Shown: in pieces, positions 1 through 7,967 of the stretch
Layout: each line of letters opens with the position of its first letter
Position numbering within the stretch: the stretch's first letter is position 1
NCBI RefSeq assembly: GCF_011045025.1
Contig: NZ_JAAKZX010000030.1
Location: 1 to 62,306, forward strand
DNA length: 62,306 bases
Direction: 5' to 3'
DNA from: Streptomyces ureilyticus
GTDB taxonomy: Bacteria; Actinomycetota; Actinomycetes; Streptomycetales; Streptomycetaceae
The notes under the pieces: model-generated
Told to the model about the DNA's origin: nothing
Database searches by the model: none
What the model saw: the letters and a program-made list of their open reading frames with translations, nothing else
Made by a program: the position numbers and the translations under genes

Positions 1-40
1 GCGGGCCGCGCTGTATGAGCTGTCCGGTGCAGCGGGATTC

Positions 41-86
41 CGTATAGAAATGCGAAGCCTCGTATAGACTTCCAAGTGTCCGTATC
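41..86. promoter_or_regulatory. Three 20-bp-phased CGTAT repeats upstream of argF
   Basis: CGTATAGA occurs at 41-48 and again at 61-68, and CGTATC begins at 81, giving an exact 20-bp period (two helical turns) ending about 20 bp before the argF start. Phased half-sites on one face of the helix are typical of a regulator or promoter element. I cannot match it to the published Streptomyces ArgR (ARG box) consensus, so the factor is unknown. Confidence 0.35.
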
Positions 87-107
87 CCCGCATGTCTGGA
101 GCGCCCC

Positions 108-1115
108 ATGGCGACAGTCCCGACCGCCCTCGCCGGCCGCCATTTTCTGAAGGAGCTGGACTTCACGGCGGAGGAGCTCCGCGGTCTGATCGAGCTTGCC
201 GCTGAGCTGAAGGCTGCCAAGAAGGCCGGGACCGAGACCCAGTACCTGCGGGGGAAGAACATCGCGCTGATCTTCGAGAAGACCTCGACGCGTACCCGCT
301 GCGCGTTCGAGGTGGCGGCCGCGGACCAGGGGGCGTCGACCACATATCTCGATCCGTCCGGCTCACAGATAGGCCACAAGGAGTCCGTGAAGGACACCGC
401 GCGGGTGCTCGGCCGGATGTACGACGGGATCCAGTACCGCGGGGACAGCCAGGCGAACGTCGAGGAGCTGGCCGCGTACGCCGGTGTGCCCGTCTACAAC
501 GGCCTCACCGATGCCTGGCACCCCACGCAGATGCTCGCCGACGTGCTCACGATGACCGAGCACACGGACCGGCCGCTGGATCAGATCGCCTTCGCGTACC
601 TGGGCGACGCCCGCTTCAACATGGGCAACTCGTACCTGATCACCGGCGCGCTCCTCGGGATGGACGTCCGCATCGTGGCCCCCCAGGCCTACTGGCCCGC
701 CAAGGACGTCATCGCCGAAGCCCAGAAGATCAGTGAGACAAGCGGCGCCCGCATCACCTTCACCGAGACCGTCGCCGAGGGCGTCGCGGACGTCGACTTC
801 GTCGCCACCGACGTCTGGGTGTCCATGGGGGAGCCCAAGGAGGTCTGGGACGAGCGGATCGCCGCCCTCGGTCCGTACGCCGTGACGATGGACGTGCTGC
901 GCGCCACCGGCAACGCGGACGTCAAGTTCCTGCACTGCCTGCCCGCCTTCCACGACCTGGGGACGAAGGTCGGGCGCGAGATCCACGAGCGGCATGGCCT
1001 GGACTCGCTCGAGGTCACCGATGAGGTCTTCGAGTCGGCGCATTCGGTCGTCTTCGACGAGGCGGAGAACCGGCTGCACACGATCAAGGCGGTTCTGGTG
1101 GCGACACTCGCCTGA
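108..1115 (+). CDS. argF: Ornithine carbamoyltransferase
   Basis: Cytosolic enzyme that joins carbamoyl phosphate to ornithine to make citrulline in arginine biosynthesis. The 335-residue length is normal for the family. All signature motifs are present: STRTR (carbamoyl-phosphate binding) near residue 60, HPTQ near 140, and FLHCLPA near 270 with the catalytic cysteine that contacts ornithine. The ATG at 108 follows a GGAG at short spacing. No other arg gene adjoins it, so it is a stand-alone gene here. It converges on the ATPase gene at 1143, leaving only 27 bp between their ends. Argininosuccinate or aspartate carbamoyltransferase is excluded by the LHCLPA motif. Confidence 0.97.
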   Translation: MATVPTALAGRHFLKELDFTAEELRGLIELAAELKAAKKAGTETQYLRGKNIALIFEKTSTRTRCAFEVAAADQGASTTYLDPSGSQIGHKESVKDTARVLGRMYDGIQYRGDSQANVEELAAYAGVPVYNGLTDAWHPTQMLADVLTMTEHTDRPLDQIAFAYLGDARFNMGNSYLITGALLGMDVRIVAPQAYWPAKDVIAEAQKISETSGARITFTETVAEGVADVDFVATDVWVSMGEPKEVWDERIAALGPYAVTMDVLRATGNADVKFLHCLPAFHDLGTKVGREIHERHGLDSLEVTDEVFESAHSVVFDEAENRLHTIKAVLVATLA

Positions 1116-1142
1116 GCCTCACGCGGAAGGGTTCGCCGGCGT

Positions 1143-1595
1143 CTACTCCGCGGGTCCGCGCTGCTGCGGCACCACCGGCAGCCGGAACCAGACCGCCTTG
1201 CCGGACTCCGTGGGCCGGTGTCCGCAGGACGAGCTGAGGGCGCGGATCAGCAGCAGGCCGCGGCCGTGCTCCTGCCAGGGGTCCGGATGGTCCGGGCCGG
1301 GGCGGGTGAGACTGCCGGGCGGGGCCGGGTCGGGATCGTGCACCTCGACCTGGCAGCCGGTCGGCAACAACTGCACGACCAGCTCTATGGGGGTGTCCCC
1401 CTGGGTGTGCTCCACGGCGTTGGCCACCAGCTCGGCGGTGAGCAGCTCGGCCGTGTCGCAGTCGGCGGTGTGCTCGATCTCGGCCAGTGCGGTACGGACC
1501 AGTGCGCGGGCAACGGGCACGGCCGCGGCGGAGTGCGGCAGCGCAACGCGCCAGGAGGCTGGGGCTGAGGGCTCGTGCAAGGCGGGTCCGTTCAT
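1143..1595 (-). CDS. Anti-sigma-type ATP-binding protein (RsbW/SpoIIAB-like HATPase)
   Basis: Small stand-alone GHKL ATPase of the kind that, in Streptomyces, acts as an anti-sigma or serine kinase partner of sigma-B-like factors or anti-anti-sigma proteins. About 150 residues. The Bergerat fold is visible: N-box ELVANAVEHT near residue 52, a G1-like segment VEVHDPD near 77, and G2 GRGLLLIRAL near 105. There is no dimerisation/His domain or membrane segment, so it is not a sensor kinase. The ATG at 1595 is chosen because the conserved fold starts just after it; a longer upstream reading frame has no family character. No clear Shine-Dalgarno is seen. Streptomyces carry dozens of such genes, so the partner cannot be named. 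Confidence 0.8.
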   Translation of the reverse strand: MNGPALHEPSAPASWRVALPHSAAAVPVARALVRTALAEIEHTADCDTAELLTAELVANAVEHTQGDTPIELVVQLLPTGCQVEVHDPDPAPPGSLTRPGPDHPDPWQEHGRGLLLIRALSSSCGHRPTESGKAVWFRLPVVPQQRGPAE

Positions 1596-1981
1596 GGAGC
1601 AGGAAGTCCTGCTTTCAACAGAATGAATAGTACTGCGGTGTCGGGCGGTAACGCCCGGCGGGTGCCTTTCTGGACGTTCGGTCTGCTTTCGGGCTGCACC
1701 CAGGTCAACGGGCCGGCTGGCGCCGGAAGTCCCGCTGTTACGGCGCTGTCGCGCACCCGTGACTCCGTGACTGTTGTGTCGAGGGCTCGTCTTGTGGCGT
1801 ATCAAAACTCACGTATCGAACTTCATGTCGGTTCACGTGTCGAAGTGCGCATACTGTCACCCGGGTCACTCCGACCGTCCGGTCTTATTGCGCACTCATG
1901 ACGACAGTCAAAGATGAGTGATAGATTCATGGGTAGCGCTAGTGCGTGGATTGCCGCCCCTGCCCTAGGAGGCCGCACCTC
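1596..1981. other. 386-bp divergent intergenic region
   Basis: Lies between the ATPase gene (minus) and the enoyl-CoA hydratase gene (plus). It holds two copies of a TCACGTRTCGAA element (1809-1820 and 1833-1844) in direct orientation 24 bp apart, and the PaaX-like site described separately near 1893-1920. AGGAGG at about 1967-1972 is the ribosome binding site of the hydratase. I see no further coding sequence in it. Confidence 0.6.
1893..1920. promoter_or_regulatory. Candidate PaaX operator, hydratase side
   Basis: TGACGACAGTCAA at 1899-1911 is identical to the sequence at 13301-13313, and both are followed by one base and GAT. Here the core is framed by a perfect 7-bp inverted repeat, CACTCAT (1893-1899) and ATGAGTG (1914-1920). 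It lies about 60-90 bp before the start of the hydratase gene. The shared element in front of the two outward operons of one catabolic cluster that also encodes a PaaX repressor suggests a common operator. Confidence 0.6.
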
Positions 1982-2809
1982 ATGAGTCCCTTCACCGGCT
2001 CTGCGACCCGCACGCCCGACTGGCAGCATCTGCGCTGCGAGTACGTCGACGGGGTCGCCACCGTCACCCTGGCCCGCCCCGAGAAGCTGAACGCCCTCAC
2101 CTTCGGCGCCTACGCCGATCTGCGCGACCTGCTCGCCGAGCTGTCCCGCGAGAAGTCGGTACGGGCCCTGGTGCTGGCCGGAGAGGGCCGCGGCTTCTGC
2201 TCCGGCGGTGACGTCGACGAGATCATCGGGGCCACGCTGTCCATGGACACGTCCCAGTTGCTCGACTTCAACCGGATGACCGGGCAGGTCGTCCGGGCCG
2301 TACGGGAATGCCCCTTCCCCGTGATCGCGGCCGTGCACGGAGTCGCGGCCGGCGCGGGCGCGGTCCTCGCCCTGGCCGCGGACTTCCGGGTGGCCGACCC
2401 GAGCGCCCGCTTCGCCTTCCTCTTCACCCGCGTCGGCCTGTCGGGCGGCGACATGGGCGCCGCCTATCTGCTGCCCCGCGTCGTCGGCCTCGGCCACGCG
2501 ACCCGCCTGCTGATGCTGGGCGAACCGGTACGCGCACCCGAAGCCGAGCGCATCGGCCTCATCAGCAAGCTCACGGAGGAAGGCCACGCCGACGAGGCCG
2601 CCCAGGCCCTGGCCCACCACCTCGCTGAGGGCCCGGCCCTCGCGTATGCCCAGACGAAGGCCCTCCTCACGGCCGAACTGGACATGCCACTGGCCGCCTC
2701 GGTGGAACTGGACGCCTCGACCCAGGCCCTGCTGATGAACGGCGAGGACTACGCCGAGTTCCACGCGGCGTTCACCGAGAAGCGGCCCCCGAAGTGGCGG
2801 GGGCGGTGA
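1982..2809 (+). CDS. Enoyl-CoA hydratase/isomerase family protein of the aromatic-CoA cluster
   Basis: Crotonase-fold enzyme, 275 residues, normal length. The oxyanion-hole segments are clear: GRGFCSGGDVDEI near residue 70 and HGVAAGAGAVLALAADFRVA near 115. The start is the ATG at 1982 behind AGGAGG; an upstream in-frame ATG at 1946 has no ribosome site. Its stop overlaps the GTG of the monooxygenase/reductase gene by four bases (GTGA), so the two are translationally coupled. In the 2-aminobenzoyl-CoA and salicylyl-CoA routes a crotonase is expected to hydrate or open the dearomatised ring CoA thioester. That specific substrate is inferred from context, not from the sequence. Confidence 0.85.
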   Translation: MSPFTGSATRTPDWQHLRCEYVDGVATVTLARPEKLNALTFGAYADLRDLLAELSREKSVRALVLAGEGRGFCSGGDVDEIIGATLSMDTSQLLDFNRMTGQVVRAVRECPFPVIAAVHGVAAGAGAVLALAADFRVADPSARFAFLFTRVGLSGGDMGAAYLLPRVVGLGHATRLLMLGEPVRAPEAERIGLISKLTEEGHADEAAQALAHHLAEGPALAYAQTKALLTAELDMPLAASVELDASTQALLMNGEDYAEFHAAFTEKRPPKWRGR

Positions 2810-5103
2810 CGGTGGCCCCGCCACCGAGAGAGCACCTCCGGGTCGCAGTCGTGGGCGGAGGCCCGGGCGGCCTCTACGCCGCCGCCCTCCTCAAGCGCCT
2901 CGACCCCGCCCGCGAAATCACCGTCTGGGAACGCAACGCCCCCGACGACACGTTCGGCTTCGGCGTCGTCCTCTCCGACGAGACCCTCGGCGGCATCCAG
3001 CACGCCGACCCCGTCGTGTATGAGGCGCTGCGGGAGGAGTTCGTGCGCTGGGACGACATCGACGTCGTCCACCGCAACATCCGCCACACCTCCGGAGGTC
3101 ATGGCTTCGCGGCGCTCGGGCGGCGCAGGCTGCTCGAGATCCTGCACGAGCGGTGCCGTTCGCTCGGTGTCGAGCTGCGCTTCCATGCGCAGGCGCCGGA
3201 CGCGGCGCGGCTTTCGGAGTCGTACGACCTCGTGGTCGCGGCGGACGGAGTGCACAGCGCCACGCGTGAGGCGTACGCGGAGGTGTTCCGGCCGCGAGTG
3301 ACCACGCACCGCTGCCGCTACATCTGGCTCGCCGCCGACTTCCCGTTCGAGGCGTTCCGCTTCGAGATCGCGGAGACCGAGCACGGGGTGATGCAGCTGC
3401 ACGGATACCCGTATGCGGCTGACGCCTCGACCGTCATCGTCGAGATGCGCGAGGAGGTGTGGGAGGCGGCCGGGTTCGCGGAGTCGGATGTGCGGGAGTC
3501 AGTCGAACGGTGCGTCAAGATCTTCGCGGACGCGCTCGGCGGACGGGCGCTCAGGTCCAACAAGTCGGCGTGGACGGCGTTCCGCACCGTCGTCAACGAG
3601 TGCTGGTCCCACCGGAACGTGGTCCTGCTCGGCGACGCCGCACACACCGCGCACTTCTCCATCGGCTCCGGTACGAAGCTCGCCGTCGAGGACGCGCTCG
3701 CCCTCGCCGCCTGCCTGGAGGAACAGCCTTCGCTGGGCGCCGCGTTGAGCGCGTACGAGGCGGAACGGCGCCCCGTCGTCGCCTCCACGCAGCGGGCGGC
3801 GCGCGCCAGCCTGGAGTGGTTCGAGAACCTGGGGCTCTATCTCGACCAGCCCGCCCGGCAGTTCGCGTTCAACCTGCTCACCCGCAGCCGCCGGGTCACG
3901 CACGACAACCTCCGGCTGCGCGACGCCCGCTTCACCGAGAGCGTGGAGCGCGAGTTCGGCTGCCCGCCGGGGACGCCGCCGATGTTCACGCCGTTCCGGC
4001 TGCGCGGACTGACCCTGCGCAACCGGGTCGTCGTCTCGCCGATGGACATGTACTCGGCCGTGGACGGCGTTCCCGGCGACTTCCACCTCGTCCACCTGGG
4101 CGCGCGGGCGCTCGGCGGCGCCGGGCTGGTGATGACGGAGATGGTGTGCGTGAGCCCGGAGGCGCGGATCACGCCGGGCTGCGCCGGCCTCTACACCGGC
4201 CAACAGGCCGATTTCTGGCGGCGGATCACCGAGTTCGTGCACGCGCAGGCGCCGGGTGCGGCGATCGGCGTACAGCTCGGGCACTCAGGCCGTAAGGGTT
4301 CCACCAAGCTGATGTGGGAGGGCATCGACGAGCCACTGGAGGAGGGCAACTGGCCGCTCGTGGCCGCGTCCCCGCTTCCGTACAAGCCGGAGAACCAGAC
4401 GCCGGGCGAGCTGACCTCGGCTCAACTGGACGACCTGCGCGAGCAGTTCACGTCCGCCGCTCAGCGTGCCGCCCGCTGCGGATTCGACCTGCTCGAACTC
4501 CATTGCGCGCACGGCTACTTGCTCTCCGGCTTCCTCTCTCCGCTGACCAACCGGCGTACGGACGCCTACGGCGGATCTCTGGAGAACCGTTTGCGCTTCC
4601 CGCTGGAGGTCTTCGACGCCGTGCGCGCCGTGTGGCCCGAGGAGCGCCCGATGACCGTACGCATCTCGGCCACCGACTGGGCCGACGGCGGCACCACGGC
4701 GGATGATGCCGTCGCCGTTGCCCGCGCCTTTGCCGCGCACGGCGCTGACGCGATCGACGTCTCTACGGGCCAGGTCGTGGCGGAGGAGCAGCCGGAGTAC
4801 GGGCGCTCCTACCAGACGCCGTACGCCGACCGGATCCGTAACGAGACGGGGATTCCGGTGATCGCGGTGGGCGCCATCTCGTCCTGGGATGACGTCAATT
4901 CACTGATTCTGGCGGGGCGTACGGATCTGTGTGCGCTGGCCCGCCCCCACTTGTACGACCCGCACTGGACGCTGCACGCGGCGGCGGAGCAGGGGTACAC
5001 GGGGCCCGGCGTCAGCTGGCCTGCCCCGTACAGGGCGGGCAGTCGGCGCCCGCAGACGGGGCGCACGGATTCGCCGAAGCAGCGGCTCACGCTGGGGAGT
5101 TGA
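2806..5103 (+). CDS. Fused FAD monooxygenase/Old Yellow Enzyme (2-aminobenzoyl-CoA monooxygenase/reductase or salicylyl-CoA 5-hydroxylase type)
   Basis: Two flavoenzymes in one chain of about 765 residues. The N-terminal half is an aromatic hydroxylase: Rossmann motif VAVVGGGPGGLYAA near residue 11, DLVVAADGVHSATR near 140 and the FAD-ribityl motif LLGDAAHTAHFSIGSG near 275. The C-terminal half from about 390 is an NADH:flavin oxidoreductase: VVSPMDMYS near 410, QLGHSGRKG near 490, and HCAHGYLLSGFLSPLTNRR near 565. This architecture is known from the 2-aminobenzoyl-CoA monooxygenase/reductase of Azoarcus evansii, which hydroxylates then reduces the aromatic CoA ester, and is often annotated salicylyl-CoA 5-hydroxylase. 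GTG 2806 is chosen for the 4-bp overlap; GTG 2794 is possible. Neighbouring ligase and RidA favour anthranilate. Confidence 0.88.
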   Translation: MTVAPPPREHLRVAVVGGGPGGLYAAALLKRLDPAREITVWERNAPDDTFGFGVVLSDETLGGIQHADPVVYEALREEFVRWDDIDVVHRNIRHTSGGHGFAALGRRRLLEILHERCRSLGVELRFHAQAPDAARLSESYDLVVAADGVHSATREAYAEVFRPRVTTHRCRYIWLAADFPFEAFRFEIAETEHGVMQLHGYPYAADASTVIVEMREEVWEAAGFAESDVRESVERCVKIFADALGGRALRSNKSAWTAFRTVVNECWSHRNVVLLGDAAHTAHFSIGSGTKLAVEDALALAACLEEQPSLGAALSAYEAERRPVVASTQRAARASLEWFENLGLYLDQPARQFAFNLLTRSRRVTHDNLRLRDARFTESVEREFGCPPGTPPMFTPFRLRGLTLRNRVVVSPMDMYSAVDGVPGDFHLVHLGARALGGAGLVMTEMVCVSPEARITPGCAGLYTGQQADFWRRITEFVHAQAPGAAIGVQLGHSGRKGSTKLMWEGIDEPLEEGNWPLVAASPLPYKPENQTPGELTSAQLDDLREQFTSAAQRAARCGFDLLELHCAHGYLLSGFLSPLTNRRTDAYGGSLENRLRFPLEVFDAVRAVWPEERPMTVRISATDWADGGTTADDAVAVARAFAAHGADAIDVSTGQVVAEEQPEYGRSYQTPYADRIRNETGIPVIAVGAISSWDDVNSLILAGRTDLCALARPHLYDPHWTLHAAAEQGYTGPGVSWPAPYRAGSRRPQTGRTDSPKQRLTLGS

Positions 5104-5196
5104 GGACGACTCCCCAGCGGGCGCCCTCCGAGCGGGGTTCGAATTCGTTGGCGAGTGCGGATTCGTTGTGGCTGGTCCGCACATTGATACAGCCCC

Positions 5197-5213
5197 GCGC
5201 CCCTAAAGGGCGC
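5197..5213. terminator. Short GC hairpin between convergent genes
   Basis: GCGCCC (5197-5202) pairs with GGGCGC (5208-5213) around CTAAA. It sits between the converging monooxygenase/reductase and cysN genes and can serve both. It belongs to the GCGCCCC/GGGGCGC hairpin family also seen at 29874-29920 and 61794-61811. Confidence 0.5.
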
Positions 5214-5242
5214 CTACCCTGCACCTGCGTCAGCAGGGCGCC

Positions 5243-6496
5243 CTACCCGAGCTCGACCATCCCCGCCGTCAGCGTCGCCCCATCCTCCGGGTCCACCAGC
5301 AGAAAAGCCCCCGTCCGGCGCGAAACCGCATAGTCGTCCAGCGCCAGCGGCTCCGCCGTACGCAGTCTGATGTGACCCAAATCGTTCGCGGCCAGCTCTG
5401 CCGCCCCGCCCAGGTCCTTCACGATCGCCTTCACCGTTCGCGTCGTGTGCCGGACCAGTACCCGGTCACCCACCCGCAACGGCCGGTCGGCGAGATGGCA
5501 GACGTTCGCCGAGACATCCTGCCTCAGCGCGGGCGCATCCGGCCCCGCGGTGAGCATGTCGCCGCGCGACACGTCGAGTTGGTCGGCCAGGCGCACGGTC
5601 AGCGACTGCGGGGCGTACGCGACGGCCGCGTCCTCGCCGAGCACGTCGAGGCCCGTGATCGTGGACGTCTCGCCGGAGGGATGGACCGTCACGCGGTCGC
5701 CGACGCGCAGTGAGCCGGACGCCAACTGGCCCGCGTAGTAACGGACTTCGTCGTGACGGATCACGTACTGGACGGGGAAGCGGGCCGGTTCGCGCGTCAC
5801 GTCGCCGCCGACCGGCACCGTCTCGAGGTGTTCCAGGAGCGCCGGGCCCGCGTACCAGCCCATGCGCGCCGAACGGTCCACCACGTTGTCGCCGACCAGG
5901 GCCGACACCGGGATCGGTGTGAAGCCGGGAAGGCCCAACTCGTCGGCGTGGCCCGCGAAGTCCGCGACGATCCGGTCGAACTCCTTCTCCTCGTAGCCGA
6001 CGAGATCCATCTTGTTGACGGCGAGGACGATGTGCGGCACCCGGAGCAGCGCCGCGACCGCTGCGTGCCGACGGGTCTGCTCGACGACGCCGTTGCGCGC
6101 GTCGACCAGGATGATCGCCAGCTCGGCGGTGGAGGCGCCGGTGACCATGTTGCGGGTGTACTGCACATGGCCGGGGGTGTCGGCGAGGATGAACCGGCGG
6201 CGGGGCGTGGCGAAGTAGCGGTACGCCACGTCGATGGTGATGCCCTGCTCGCGCTCGGCCCGCAGCCCGTCCGTGAGGAGGGCCAGGTCGGGCGCCTGCT
6301 GCCCCCGGCTCTGGGAGTAGCGCTCCACCGCCTCCAGCTGGTCCGCGAGAACGGACTTGGAATCGTGCAGCAGCCGGCCGACGAGCGTGGACTTGCCGTC
6401 GTCGACCGACCCGGCGGTCGCGAACCGCAGCGTGTCGATGGCGGTCCCGGCCACCGGATCGGTGAGGCCGGCCAAAGGATCGATGGTGCTGGTCAC
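5243..6496 (-). CDS. cysN: Sulfate adenylyltransferase subunit 1 (regulatory GTPase)
   Basis: GTPase subunit of ATP sulfurylase; GTP hydrolysis drives formation of adenosine 5'-phosphosulfate (APS). 417 residues. G1 GSVDDGKSTLVGRLLHD near residue 30, DTPGH near 110 and NKMDL near 165, followed by EF-Tu-like beta-barrel domains. Length shows that it is CysN alone, without the C-terminal APS-kinase fusion seen in some bacteria; the kinase is the separate cysC two genes upstream. It starts with GTG, 2 bp after the cysD stop codon, and is the last gene of the six-gene operon. No PAPS/APS reductase (cysH) or sulfite reductase accompanies it, which argues for a role in sulfation rather than cysteine synthesis. 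Confidence 0.93.
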   Translation of the reverse strand: MTSTIDPLAGLTDPVAGTAIDTLRFATAGSVDDGKSTLVGRLLHDSKSVLADQLEAVERYSQSRGQQAPDLALLTDGLRAEREQGITIDVAYRYFATPRRRFILADTPGHVQYTRNMVTGASTAELAIILVDARNGVVEQTRRHAAVAALLRVPHIVLAVNKMDLVGYEEKEFDRIVADFAGHADELGLPGFTPIPVSALVGDNVVDRSARMGWYAGPALLEHLETVPVGGDVTREPARFPVQYVIRHDEVRYYAGQLASGSLRVGDRVTVHPSGETSTITGLDVLGEDAAVAYAPQSLTVRLADQLDVSRGDMLTAGPDAPALRQDVSANVCHLADRPLRVGDRVLVRHTTRTVKAIVKDLGGAAELAANDLGHIRLRTAEPLALDDYAVSRRTGAFLLVDPEDGATLTAGMVELG

Positions 6497-6498
6497 GG

Positions 6499-7419
6499 CT
6501 AGAAGTACCCCTCGCGTTTACGGTCTTCCATCGCGGCCTCGGACAACTTGTCGTCCGCTCGCGTCGCGCCCCGCTCCGTGAGCCGGGAGGCGGCGATCTC
6601 CGCGATGACGTCCGTCAGGGTCACCGCGTCCGAATCCACCGCACCCGTACAGGACATGTCGCCCACCGTGCGGTAACGGACCTGCCGCTTCTCGACCTTC
6701 TCGTCCTCGCGAGGACCGCCCCAGTCACCGGCGGTCAGCCACATGCCGTTCCGCTGGAAGACCTCGCGCTGGTGCGCGAAGTAGATCTGCGGGAGTTCGA
6801 TCTTCTCTCGGGCGATGTACTGCCAGACGTCCAGCTCGGTCCAGTTGCTGAGCGGGAAGACGCGGACGTGCTCGCCGGGTGCGTGGCGGCCGTTGTACAG
6901 GTTCCACAGTTCGGGCCGCTGCCGGCGCGGGTCCCACTGGGAGAACTCGTCGCGCAACGAGAACACCCGCTCCTTGGCCCGTGCCTTCTCCTCGTCCCGG
7001 CGCCCGCCGCCGAACACCGCGTCGAACCGCTCGGTCTGGATCTTCTCCGTCAGCGGCACGGTCTGCAGCGGATTGCGCGTGCCGTCCGGCCGCTCCCGCA
7101 GCTTGCCCGCGTCGATGTAGTCCTGCACGGAGGCCACATGCAGCCGCAGCCCGTGCTCGGCCACCACCCGGTCCCGGTACTCGATGACCTCGGGGAAGTT
7201 GTGCCCAGTGTCCACATGCAGCAGCGAGAAGGGAACCGCCGCCGGAGCGAACGCCTTCAGCGCCAGATGCAGCATGACGATCGAGTCCTTGCCGCCGGAG
7301 AAAAGAATCACCGGCCGCTCGAACTCACCCGCCACCTCACGGAAGATGTGCACACCCTCCGACTCCAGAGCGTCCAGATGGGAGAGCGTGTACGCACGCT
7401 CGGCGCTCACGGAGGTCAT
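6499..7419 (-). CDS. cysD: Sulfate adenylyltransferase subunit 2
   Basis: Catalytic PP-loop subunit of ATP sulfurylase: ATP + sulfate give APS + pyrophosphate, in complex with CysN. 306 residues, normal length. The PP-loop FSGGKDSIVMLHLALKAF is near residue 40, and the family's C-terminal MEDRKREGYF is intact. The ATG at 7419 is chosen because the open frame further upstream (to 7605) lies inside cysC and has no CysD character; this start overlaps the cysC stop in ATGA. Expression is therefore coupled to cysC and to the rest of the sulfation operon. Confidence 0.95.
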   Translation of the reverse strand: MTSVSAERAYTLSHLDALESEGVHIFREVAGEFERPVILFSGGKDSIVMLHLALKAFAPAAVPFSLLHVDTGHNFPEVIEYRDRVVAEHGLRLHVASVQDYIDAGKLRERPDGTRNPLQTVPLTEKIQTERFDAVFGGGRRDEEKARAKERVFSLRDEFSQWDPRRQRPELWNLYNGRHAPGEHVRVFPLSNWTELDVWQYIAREKIELPQIYFAHQREVFQRNGMWLTAGDWGGPREDEKVEKRQVRYRTVGDMSCTGAVDSDAVTLTDVIAEIAASRLTERGATRADDKLSEAAMEDRKREGYF

Positions 7420-7967
7420 ACGAGCCCCCTCTCCGCCAGCACCGCGTACACCGCGTCCGCCGACTCCTCGGGCGTCTCCCCCTGGGTCTTCAGCGCGATG
7501 GCCGGGTCCAGCGGCGGCTCGTACGGGTCGTCGACGCCGGTGAGCCCGGTCAGCTGACCCGCGGCCTGACGGGCGTACAGCCCCTTGACGTCCCGCTCGG
7601 CGCACACCTCGACCGGAGTGGCGACATGCACCTCGATGTATGGCGTGCCGCTCACCTCGTGCCGCTTGCGCACGGCCTCGCGGCTGTCGGCGTACGGCGC
7701 GATGACCGGCACCACCGCCAGCACGCCGTTGCGGGCGAGGACTTCGGCGACCAGGCCGATGCGCTGCACGTTCGTGTTGCGGTCCTCTCGGGAGAAGCCG
7801 AGGCCGGCGGAGAGGAAGCGGCGGATCTCGTCGCCGTCGAGCACCTCCACGCGGTGGTTCTCGGACCGCAGCCGGCCGGCGAGAATGCGGGCGATCGTGG
7901 TCTTGCCCGCGCTCGGCAGCCCGGTGAGCCAGATCGTGGCTCCCTGAGCCTTTGCCGTGTGGGTCAT
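7416..7967 (-). CDS. cysC: Adenylylsulfate kinase (APS kinase)
   Basis: Phosphorylates APS to 3'-phosphoadenosine-5'-phosphosulfate (PAPS), the universal sulfate donor. 183 residues. Walker A GLPSAGKTTIA at residues 16-26, LDGDEIRRFLSAGLGFSREDR at about 43-63 (typical APS-binding region) and VCAERDVKGLYARQAAG near 121-137. The ATG at 7965-7967 is the conserved start and overlaps the glycosyltransferase stop by ATGA at 7964-7967. It directly supplies PAPS for the sulfotransferase encoded at the head of the same operon. Confidence 0.96.
   Translation of the reverse strand: MTHTAKAQGATIWLTGLPSAGKTTIARILAGRLRSENHRVEVLDGDEIRRFLSAGLGFSREDRNTNVQRIGLVAEVLARNGVLAVVPVIAPYADSREAVRKRHEVSGTPYIEVHVATPVEVCAERDVKGLYARQAAGQLTGLTGVDDPYEPPLDPAIALKTQGETPEESADAVYAVLAERGLV

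Noticed and set aside
5243..7967. cysDNC as the assimilatory sulfate pathway
   Set aside because: No cysH, sulfite reductase or sulfate transporter alongside; co-transcribed with a sulfotransferase. Kept only as an alternative if no other cys locus exists.
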